Assembly: GCF_000164865.1 (NCBI RefSeq)
Contig: NC_014618.1
Location: 1,178,001 to 1,242,000 of the forward strand
Length of the DNA: 64,000 nt
Direction of reading: 5' to 3'
From: [Enterobacter] lignolyticus SCF1
GTDB lineage: Bacteria; Pseudomonadota; Gammaproteobacteria; Enterobacterales; Enterobacteriaceae
In this document: positions 57,347 to 64,000 of the stretch, in pieces
How the letters are laid out: every line of letters begins with the position of its first letter
Numbering within the stretch: the first letter of the stretch is position 1
Translations under genes and position numbers: made by a program
Notes under the pieces: generated by a model
Databases searched by the model: none
What the model was told of the DNA's origin: nothing
The model's input: the letters and a program-made list of their open reading frames with translations, nothing else

Positions 57347-60300
57347 ATGATGGAAATTCTGCGTGGTTCGCCTGCACTGTCTGCATTTCGTATTACCAAA
57401 CTGCTGGCACGTTTTCAGGCAGCCCACCTTCCGGTCAGCAATATTTACGCCGAGTATGTGCACTTTGCCGAGCTGAACGCTCCGCTCTCAGACGATGAGC
57501 ATGCCCGTCTGGCGCGTTTGCTGCAGTATGGCCCGGTGCTGCAAAGCCACACTCCCGCCGGAAAACTGCTGCTCGTCACCCCCCGCCCTGGCACCATCTC
57601 CCCCTGGTCTTCAAAAGCTACCGATATCGCCCACAACTGCGCACTGACGCAGATAAGCCGCATTGAGCGCGGCGTGGCGTACTATATCGACGCGCCGACC
57701 CTGACGCAGGCGCAGTGGCATGAGGTTGCCGCTGCGCTCCACGATCGCATGATGGAATGCGTATTCGGCGCTCTGCAGGAGGCGGAAAAACTCTTTGCCC
57801 ATCACCAGCCGACGCCGGTCTCCAGCGTCGACGTGCTGGGGCAGGGACGTCAGGCGCTGGCCGACGCCAACCTGCGCCTCGGCCTTGCGCTGGCGGATGA
57901 CGAGATTGACTATCTTCTCGATGCGTTCACGACCCTTAAACGCAACCCGAACGATATCGAACTGTATATGTTCGCCCAGGCGAACTCCGAGCACTGCCGC
58001 CATAAGATTTTCAACGCCGACTGGGTGATTGACGGCGAGCAGCAGCCGAAGTCGCTGTTCAAAATGATCAAGAACACCTTCGAAACTACGCCGGAACACG
58101 TGCTGTCAGCGTACAAAGATAACGCTGCCGTCATGGAAGGATCGAGCGTCGGGCGTTTCTTCGCCGATAGCGACGCCAGCCGATACGATTTCCATCAGGA
58201 GCCGGTACATATCCTGATGAAGGTTGAAACCCACAACCACCCGACGGCGATTTCTCCGTGGCCGGGGGCGGCGACCGGCTCCGGCGGCGAAATTCGCGAC
58301 GAAGGGGCTACCGGGCGCGGCGCCAAGCCGAAAGCGGGCCTGGTCGGTTTCTCGGTTTCGAACCTGCGCATTCCAGGCTTCGAGCAGCCGTGGGAAGAAG
58401 ATTTCGGTAAACCGGATCGCATCGTTAACGCGCTCGACATCATGACCGATGGCCCGCTCGGTGGCGCGGCGTTTAACAACGAATTTGGCCGTCCTGCGCT
58501 GAACGGCTACTTCCGTACCTATGAAGAGAAGGTCAATAGCCACAACGGCGAAGAGCTTCGCGGCTACCACAAGCCGATTATGCTGGCCGGCGGTATTGGC
58601 AACATCCGCGCCGACCACGTGCAGAAGGGCGAGATAACGGTCGGCGCGAAGCTGATTGTGCTGGGCGGCCCGGCGATGAATATCGGCCTGGGCGGCGGCG
58701 CGGCGTCGTCGATGGCGTCCGGCCAGTCCGATGCGGATCTGGATTTCGCCTCCGTACAGCGCGACAACCCGGAGATGGAGCGCCGCTGCCAGGAAGTGAT
58801 TGACCGCTGCTGGCAGATGGGCGAAGAGAACCCGATTCTGTTTATCCACGACGTTGGCGCGGGCGGTTTGTCGAACGCTATGCCGGAGCTGGTGAGCGAC
58901 GGCGGCCGCGGCGGGCGCTTTGAGCTGCGCGATATTCTGAGCGACGAGCCGGGAATGAGCCCGCTGGAAATCTGGTGTAACGAGTCACAGGAACGCTATG
59001 TTCTGGCCGTCGCGCCGGAGCAGCTGCCGCTGTTCGATGCCCTGTGCCGCCGCGAACGCGCGCCGTACGCGGTGATCGGCGAGGCGACAGAAGAGAAGCA
59101 CCTCAGCCTGCACGATACCCATTTTGATGACCAGCCCATCGATCTGCCGCTGGACGTCCTGCTCGGCAAAACGCCGAAGATGACCCGCGATGTGTCGACC
59201 TTAACCGCGAAAGGCGAGGCGCTGGATCGCCACGGTATCAGCATTGCCGATGCCGTGAAGCGCGTGCTGCATCTGCCGACGGTGGCGGAGAAAACCTTCC
59301 TCGTCACCATCGGCGACCGTACCGTGACCGGCATGGTGGCGCGTGACCAGATGGTCGGCCCGTGGCAGGTGCCGGTGGCGAACTGTGCGGTGACTACCGC
59401 CAGCCTCGACAGCTACTACGGTGAAGCGATGGCGATAGGCGAACGCGCGCCGGTCGCGCTGCTGGACTTTGCCGCCTCCGCGCGTCTGGCGGTCGGCGAA
59501 GCGTTGACCAACATCGCCGGTACGCAGATTGGCGATATCAAGCGCATCAAGCTGTCGGCGAACTGGATGGCCGCGGCCGGTCATCCTGGCGAGGATGCGG
59601 GCCTGTACGCCGCGGTGAAAGCCGTGGGCGAAGAGCTTTGTCCGGCGCTGGGGCTGACCATTCCGGTGGGTAAAGACTCGATGTCGATGAAAACCCGCTG
59701 GCAGGAAGGCAGCGAGCAGCGCGAGATGACCTCGCCGCTGTCGCTGGTGATTTCCGCGTTTGCCCGCGTTGAGGACGTGCGCGGCACCGTGACGCCGCAG
59801 CTCTCTACCGAGGATAACGCCCTGCTGCTGATCGACCTTGGCAAAGGTCACAACGCGCTGGGCGCAACGGCGCTTGCTCAGGTGTACCGCCAGCTTGGCG
59901 ATAAGCCTGCCGACGTTCGCAGCGTTGAGCAGCTGAAAGGCTTCTACGACGCGATGCAGGCGCTGGTCGCACAGCGTAAGCTGCTGGCCTGGCATGACCG
60001 TTCCGACGGCGGCCTGCTGACTCTGCTTGCTGAGATGGCGTTTACCGGCCACTGCGGCGTTGAGGTCAACATCGCTGCGCTGGGCGACGACCATCTGGCG
60101 GCGCTGTTTAACGAAGAGCTGGGCGGGGTGATTCAGGTGCGCGCGCAGGATCGCGAGGCGGTGGAATCCCTGCTGGCCTCTCACGGCCTGGCCGACTGCG
60201 TGCACTATCTGGGTAAAGCCGTGGCCGGGGATCGCTTCACCATCACCGCCGGCGGGCATCCGGTGTTTAGCGAAAGCCGCACGACCCTGCGCGTCTGGTG

Positions 60301-61234
60301 GGCGGAAACTACCTGGCAGATGCAGCGCCTGCGTGACAACCCGGAGTGCGCCGACCAGGAGCACCAGGCGAAAGCGCACGATAACGACCCGGGCCTGAAC
60401 GTGAAGCTGACGTTCGACCTGAATGACGACGTGGCGGCGCCTTACATCGCCAAAGGGGCGCGTCCGAAGGTGGCGATTCTGCGCGAGCAGGGTGTGAACT
60501 CGCACGTCGAGATGGCGGCCGCCTTCCACCGCGCGGGGTTTGACGCGATTGACGTTCATATGAGCGACCTGCTGGCGGGGCGTCGTGGGCTTGAGGCGTT
60601 CCAGTCGCTGGTGGCGTGCGGCGGTTTCTCCTACGGCGATGTGCTGGGCGCGGGCGAAGGGTGGGCGAAGTCCATTCTGTTCAACGATCGCGTACGCGAT
60701 GAGTTTGAGGCCTTCTTCCACCGTCCGCAGACGCTGGCGCTGGGGGTCTGCAACGGTTGCCAGATGATGTCGAACCTGCGCGAGCTGATCCCTGGCAGCA
60801 GCCTGTGGCCGCGTTTCGTCCGCAACCATTCGGATCGTTTCGAAGCCCGCTTCAGCCTGGTCGAAGTCACCCAGAGCCCGTCGCTGCTGCTGCAGGGAAT
60901 GGTGGGATCGCAGATGCCTGTCGCCGTATCGCACGGCGAAGGGCGCGTTGAAGTCCGCGATGCCGCGCACCTGGCGAAGCTTGAAAACGAGGGGCTGGTG
61001 GCGCTGCGCTATGTCGATAACTTCGGCAAGGTGACGCAGTCTTATCCGGCTAACCCGAACGGTTCGCCGAACGGGATCACCGCCGTGACCAACGAAAGCG
61101 GACGCGTGACCATCATGATGCCGCACCCGGAGCGCGTGTTCCGCACCGTGGCCAACTCGTGGCACCCGGAAAACTGGGGCGAAGACGGTCCGTGGATGCG
61201 TATCTTCCGCAATGCCCGTAAACAGCTGGGCTAA
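57347..61234 (+). CDS. purL: Phosphoribosylformylglycinamidine synthase
   Basis: 1295 residues, full length of the large single-chain enzyme. The N-terminal PurS-like domain, two synthetase halves (MKVETHNHPTAISPWPGAAT; GHPGEDAGLY), and the C-terminal glutaminase with nucleophile in LGVCNGCQMM and the PHPERVF histidine are in order. It makes FGAM from FGAR, glutamine and ATP in purine synthesis. Confidence 0.98.
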   Translation: MMEILRGSPALSAFRITKLLARFQAAHLPVSNIYAEYVHFAELNAPLSDDEHARLARLLQYGPVLQSHTPAGKLLLVTPRPGTISPWSSKATDIAHNCALTQISRIERGVAYYIDAPTLTQAQWHEVAAALHDRMMECVFGALQEAEKLFAHHQPTPVSSVDVLGQGRQALADANLRLGLALADDEIDYLLDAFTTLKRNPNDIELYMFAQANSEHCRHKIFNADWVIDGEQQPKSLFKMIKNTFETTPEHVLSAYKDNAAVMEGSSVGRFFADSDASRYDFHQEPVHILMKVETHNHPTAISPWPGAATGSGGEIRDEGATGRGAKPKAGLVGFSVSNLRIPGFEQPWEEDFGKPDRIVNALDIMTDGPLGGAAFNNEFGRPALNGYFRTYEEKVNSHNGEELRGYHKPIMLAGGIGNIRADHVQKGEITVGAKLIVLGGPAMNIGLGGGAASSMASGQSDADLDFASVQRDNPEMERRCQEVIDRCWQMGEENPILFIHDVGAGGLSNAMPELVSDGGRGGRFELRDILSDEPGMSPLEIWCNESQERYVLAVAPEQLPLFDALCRRERAPYAVIGEATEEKHLSLHDTHFDDQPIDLPLDVLLGKTPKMTRDVSTLTAKGEALDRHGISIADAVKRVLHLPTVAEKTFLVTIGDRTVTGMVARDQMVGPWQVPVANCAVTTASLDSYYGEAMAIGERAPVALLDFAASARLAVGEALTNIAGTQIGDIKRIKLSANWMAAAGHPGEDAGLYAAVKAVGEELCPALGLTIPVGKDSMSMKTRWQEGSEQREMTSPLSLVISAFARVEDVRGTVTPQLSTEDNALLLIDLGKGHNALGATALAQVYRQLGDKPADVRSVEQLKGFYDAMQALVAQRKLLAWHDRSDGGLLTLLAEMAFTGHCGVEVNIAALGDDHLAALFNEELGGVIQVRAQDREAVESLLASHGLADCVHYLGKAVAGDRFTITAGGHPVFSESRTTLRVWWAETTWQMQRLRDNPECADQEHQAKAHDNDPGLNVKLTFDLNDDVAAPYIAKGARPKVAILREQGVNSHVEMAAAFHRAGFDAIDVHMSDLLAGRRGLEAFQSLVACGGFSYGDVLGAGEGWAKSILFNDRVRDEFEAFFHRPQTLALGVCNGCQMMSNLRELIPGSSLWPRFVRNHSDRFEARFSLVEVTQSPSLLLQGMVGSQMPVAVSHGEGRVEVRDAAHLAKLENEGLVALRYVDNFGKVTQSYPANPNGSPNGITAVTNESGRVTIMMPHPERVFRTVANSWHPENWGEDGPWMRIFRNARKQLG

Positions 61235-61249
61235 ACCAGTTACCGGATA

Positions 61250-61281
61250 AAACCCTTCGCTATCGCGAAGGGTTTTTTTTT
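61250..61281 (+). terminator. purL terminator
   Basis: AACCCTTCGC-TATC-GCGAAGGGTT stem followed by a run of T, 16 bp after the purL stop. Confidence 0.95.
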
Positions 61282-61297
61282 GCCCGCAGGAAAAACG

Positions 61298-61315
61298 TGT
61301 CGGGAAAACGCGACA
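61298..61315 (+). promoter_or_regulatory. GlrR binding site 1 of glmY
   Basis: TGTC-N10-GACA, the pattern known for the GlrR activator sites upstream of glmY. Confidence 0.85.
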
Positions 61316-61329
61316 CAGGGGAAATTGAG

Positions 61330-61347
61330 TGTCGCCAAATGGCGACA
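61330..61347 (+). promoter_or_regulatory. GlrR binding site 2 of glmY
   Basis: TGTC-N10-GACA again, 32 bp (three helical turns) after site 1. Confidence 0.85.
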
Positions 61348-61392
61348 TTTATTTATTTGATATTATTGAATTTATTATTTCACATGAGAAGG

Positions 61393-61410
61393 TGTTGTCA
61401 TTTGGCGACA
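61393..61410 (+). promoter_or_regulatory. GlrR binding site 3 of glmY
   Basis: TGTT-N10-GACA, one base off the pattern, 63 bp (six turns) after site 2. Confidence 0.75.
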
Positions 61411-61467
61411 CTCTGCTAAAAATTCGCCCAGCCGCATAATCTAAAAATAAACATGAAAATCGTTATT

Positions 61468-61480
61468 TATCATTGCATTA
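61468..61480 (+). promoter_or_regulatory. IHF-like site of the glmY promoter
   Basis: TATCATTGCATTA matches the IHF consensus WATCAANNNNTTR with one mismatch. It lies between the GlrR sites and the sigma-54 promoter, where DNA bending would bring GlrR to the polymerase. Confidence 0.65.
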
Positions 61481-61498
61481 AATAATTTCTTTTTATTG

Positions 61499-61518
61499 TG
61501 GCATAGATGCTGCATAAT
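61499..61518 (+). promoter_or_regulatory. Overlapping sigma-54 / sigma-70 promoter of glmY
   Basis: TGGCAT-N5-CTGCA has GG (61500-61501) and GC (61512-61513) exactly 10 bp apart, as sigma-54 requires. CATAAT (61513-61518) can act as a sigma-70 -10. Both predict a start near 61526. Confidence 0.88.
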
Positions 61519-61525
61519 AATTGGC

Positions 61526-61709
61526 AGTGGCTCATTCACCTGATTATGTCAGCCCCTTCGGGACGCGCTACATAAAATTCGAATGACGCACAAACAGGTG
61601 CCTGCCGTCCAGCATTCTGATATCAGCATAGCTATATCAAACTTCGGGCGAAACGTTGAGTTAGGCACCGCCTTATTCCATCACAAAGCCGGGTTTTTAC
61701 CCGGCTTTG
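61526..61709 (+). ncRNA. glmY: GlmY small regulatory RNA
   Basis: 184 bases. The 5' AGTGGCTCATTCACC, the segment GTCAGCCCCTTCGGGACG and the 3' TTAGGCACCGCCTTATTCC, then the terminator AAAGCCGGG-TTTTTA-CCCGGCTTT match E. coli GlmY; the middle has diverged. GlmY sequesters RapZ and so protects GlmZ, which activates glmS when glucosamine 6-phosphate is low. Position between purL and glrK is the same as in E. coli. The bases 61710-61896 hold no further gene. Confidence 0.95.
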
Positions 61710-61896
61710 TTGTATACTCTTCATCCTTCGCGCTGCCTCTGCGTTGGCTTCACCTGCTCGCCCCAGTCACATAGTTACCTGTGCTCCCGGGGACTTCACA
61801 GGTTTGCCGCCTTGATGCAGCGTGAATGATTTTGAGTAGCTCTGCGCCACGTCCTCAGTTAGCATTCCTGAAAGTCCTCATGTTGAGACGAACCCT

Positions 61897-63333
61897 TTGA
61901 AACGCTGGTCTCTTTTTCCCCGCTCGCTGCGTCAGCTGGTCATGCTGTCGTTTCTGCTGATCCTGATCCCGCTGCTGGTGCTGGCCTGGCAGGCGTGGCA
62001 AAGCCTCAACGCCTTAAGCGCCCAGGCGGCGATGACCAACCAGACGACCCTGATCGATGCCAGACGCAGCGAGGCGATGATCAACGCCGCGGTCGAGATG
62101 GAGCGCAGCTACCGCCAGTACTGCGTGCTGGATGATGCCACGCTTGCGACGGTGTATCAGGGGCAGCGCAAGCGCTACAGCGACATGCTGGACGCCCATG
62201 CGGGCGTTTTGCCGGATGACAAGCTGTACCAGGCGCTACGTAACGATCTGGACGCGCTAACGCAGCTGCGCTGTAAAAACAGCGCCCCGGAAGCAGCCTC
62301 GGCGGCGAATCTGGACGCGTTTGCCGCGGCAAACAGCGAGATGGTGCAGGCAACGCGGGCGGTCGTCTTCTCCCGCGGGCAGCAGCTTCAGCAGGAGATT
62401 GCCGAACGCGGGCGCTTTTTCGGTTGGCAGGCGCTGGTGCTGTTCCTGGTCAGCCTGACCCTGGTGCTGCTGTTTACCCGGATGATTATCGGCCCGGTGA
62501 AGGGCATTGAGCGGATGATAAACCGCCTTGGCGAAGGGAAATCCATCGGCAGCGCCGTGATGTTTACCGGCCCCCGCGAGCTGCGTTCGGTCGGCCAGCG
62601 CATCATCTGGCTGAGCGAGCGTCTCTCATGGCTGGAATCGCAGCGGCACCAGTTTTTACGCCATCTTTCCCACGAGCTTAAAACCCCGCTCGCCAGCATG
62701 CGCGAAGGCACGGAACTGCTGGCCGACGAGGTCGTTGGCCCGCTGACGCCGGAGCAGAAGGAGGTGGTGTCCATTCTCGATGGCAGCAGCCGCAATCTGC
62801 AAAAGCTTATCGAGCAGCTTCTGGACTACAACCGCAAGCTGGCGGATACCGCAATCGAGCTGGAAACCGTTGAAATTGCGCCTCTGGTGGAGATGGTTAT
62901 CTCGGCAAACAGTTTACCGTCGCGCGCTAAAATGATGCATACTGGCATTAGGCTGGATGCGGCGTTTTGTCAGGCAGAACCCATGCTGCTGATGAGCGCG
63001 CTGGACAATCTCTATTCCAACGCGGTGCACTATGGCGCTGAATCCGGTAACATTTATATCCATAGCCGCCTGCAGGATAGCAGGGTGTGGATCGAGGTCG
63101 CCAACAGCGGCACGCCCATTCCCGATGCGGAAAAAACCTTAATTTTCGAGCCGTTTTATCAGGGTAGCCACCAACGTAAGGGCGCGGTAAAAGGCAGCGG
63201 TCTGGGGCTAAGCATTGCCCGCGACTGCGTACGGCGAATGAAAGGGGAGCTGCGCCTGGTTGATAGCCCATCCGGCAATGTCTGTTTTCGCATTGAATTA
63301 CCTGCTATCACAGCGGATAAACCCACAAAATGA
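61897..63333 (+). CDS. glrK: Sensor histidine kinase GlrK (QseE)
   Basis: 478 residues from TTG 61897, matching the E. coli start MKRW. Membrane helices at about 13-34 and 172-192 flank a periplasmic sensor domain; HAMP follows, then the H box FLRHLSHELKTPLASM (His249), NLYSNAVHYG and GSGLGLSIA. It phosphorylates GlrR, the activator of glmY. It is followed by qseG with overlap of the last codons. Confidence 0.95.
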   Translation: MKRWSLFPRSLRQLVMLSFLLILIPLLVLAWQAWQSLNALSAQAAMTNQTTLIDARRSEAMINAAVEMERSYRQYCVLDDATLATVYQGQRKRYSDMLDAHAGVLPDDKLYQALRNDLDALTQLRCKNSAPEAASAANLDAFAAANSEMVQATRAVVFSRGQQLQQEIAERGRFFGWQALVLFLVSLTLVLLFTRMIIGPVKGIERMINRLGEGKSIGSAVMFTGPRELRSVGQRIIWLSERLSWLESQRHQFLRHLSHELKTPLASMREGTELLADEVVGPLTPEQKEVVSILDGSSRNLQKLIEQLLDYNRKLADTAIELETVEIAPLVEMVISANSLPSRAKMMHTGIRLDAAFCQAEPMLLMSALDNLYSNAVHYGAESGNIYIHSRLQDSRVWIEVANSGTPIPDAEKTLIFEPFYQGSHQRKGAVKGSGLGLSIARDCVRRMKGELRLVDSPSGNVCFRIELPAITADKPTK

Positions 63334-64000
63334 AACGACGTCTGGTGAATATGTCCCATAGTCCGATCGCATTTTTTTCCCGGTCCGCGCGGCGTTGCCG
63401 CATACTGATGAGCGCGTGCTGCCTGCTGATGGCCGGCTGTTCTTCATCAGCGTTACCGGGACAGGCGCACAGCAGTGAAGAACAACTACCGCAGCAGCAG
63501 GTCGCTGATTTCCTCTCGACCGACTGTGCGGACGTCTGGGCCTTGCATGGCGAGGTTACGGAAAAAAATCCGCTTTACTGGTTGCGCGGCATGGACTGCG
63601 CCCAGCGCCTGTCGCCGGAGCTGCTGCGCAGCGAAGCCCGCGCGCACGATGAAGAGCGCTGGCAGGATGCCTTCCGCCGCGGCATTTTGCTCGCGAATGC
63701 CAAAATCACCCCCGTCGAGCGCCGGGAGATGATGGCTCGTCTGGATACCTTCAGCCCGCAGATGCCGGCCCAGGTGCGGCCGCTGTACCAGCTCTGGCGC
63801 GACGGCCAGGCGCTGCAGCTGCAGCTGTCGGATGAGCGCTCACGCTACAGCAAGCTCCAGCAGTCAACGGACGGCGAACTGGACACGTTGCGCCAGCAGC
63901 AGCAGCACCTGCGCAACCAGCTCGATCTGACCACCCGCAAGCTGGAAAGCCTGACGGACATAGAACGCCAGCTCTCCAGCCGTAAGCCGTCCAGCAGCCA
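63330..64000 (+). CDS. qseG: QseG (YfhG) outer-membrane lipoprotein, 5' part
   Basis: The window ends inside the gene after about 223 codons. The signal ends at LMAGC; the body matches E. coli YfhG (DFLSTDCADVWAL, NPLYWLRGMDCAQRL, VRPLYQLWRDGQALQLQL) with a coiled coil towards the end. It assists the GlrK/GlrR system. The ATG at 63330 overlaps the glrK stop as ATGA; an ATG at 63351 is an alternative. glrR should follow outside the window. Confidence 0.93.
   Translation, partial: MKRRLVNMSHSPIAFFSRSARRCRILMSACCLLMAGCSSSALPGQAHSSEEQLPQQQVADFLSTDCADVWALHGEVTEKNPLYWLRGMDCAQRLSPELLRSEARAHDEERWQDAFRRGILLANAKITPVERREMMARLDTFSPQMPAQVRPLYQLWRDGQALQLQLSDERSRYSKLQQSTDGELDTLRQQQQHLRNQLDLTTRKLESLTDIERQLSSRKPSSS

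Noticed and set aside
59201..61348. 715-codon frame opposite purL
   Set aside because: Antisense shadow of purL with the same His/Arg/Gln bias and no ribosome site of note.

Overview
The window is chromosomal DNA of an Enterobacteriaceae member. Almost every housekeeping gene aligns end to end, from memory, with its E. coli counterpart. The gene order equals the E. coli 58-59 min region read in reverse: yfiB-yfiN-yfiR, aroF-tyrA, pheA, raiA, bamD, rluD-pgeF-clpB, rrnG, kgtP ... rpoE-rseABC, lepAB, rnc-era-recO-pdxJ-acpS, tadA, mltF, purL, glmY-glrK-qseG. The GC-rich codon use and the 16S sequence suggest the Enterobacter/Citrobacter/Kosakonia neighbourhood. I do not assign a genus.

Bases 1-6620 hold the right part of a P2/186-type phage locus sitting where rplS-trmD would be expected next to yfiB. 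It has a CI-like repressor with two HTH repeats and a reduced early operon (DUF5347-like, DUF2732-like, DksA/TraR zinc finger, gpA). A LexA box then precedes a 60-codon ORF, followed by gpX, holin, SAR endolysin, LysB/LysC spanins, gpR and the start of gpV. The head module Q-P-O-N-M-L, gpS, integrase and cox/cII are absent from their usual places. Loss of head and integration genes with tail, lysis and SOS control kept is the pattern of an R-type tailocin, or of a decaying prophage. The rest of the tail module lies outside the window, so this is not settled.

Bases 6640-8514 carry a two-gene inner-membrane cassette (DUF2946, PepSY) behind an FNR-like site. Then come the c-di-GMP module yfiB-yfiN-yfiR, the aromatic amino acid genes with TyrR boxes and the pheL attenuator, and the bamD-rluD-pgeF-clpB cluster with a sigma-32 promoter. 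A complete rRNA operon (16S, tRNA-Glu, 23S, 5S) follows at 21247-26228.

Bases 26490-37750 run kgtP, yfiM, pssA, patZ, tapT, trxC, yfiF, an intact IS4 copy, ung and the FNR-controlled grcA. The IS4 has split the shared hairpin terminator between yfiF and ung and carries a clean 13-bp target duplication.

Bases 37750-54100 hold eamB, yfiE, srmB, trmN6 and nadB (NadR box). The envelope-stress operon rpoE-rseA-rseB-rseC follows, with a sigma-E promoter and an rseD-like leader ORF. Then come lepA-lepB, and rnc-era-recO-pdxJ-acpS behind an RNase III-type leader hairpin, then yfhL and yfhH. Bases 54300-64000 hold pgpC, tadA, mltF, purL (PurR box), and the sRNA gene glmY with a sigma-54 promoter, an IHF-like site and three GlrR-type sites. 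The window ends in the glrK-qseG operon, whose response regulator glrR should follow outside it.
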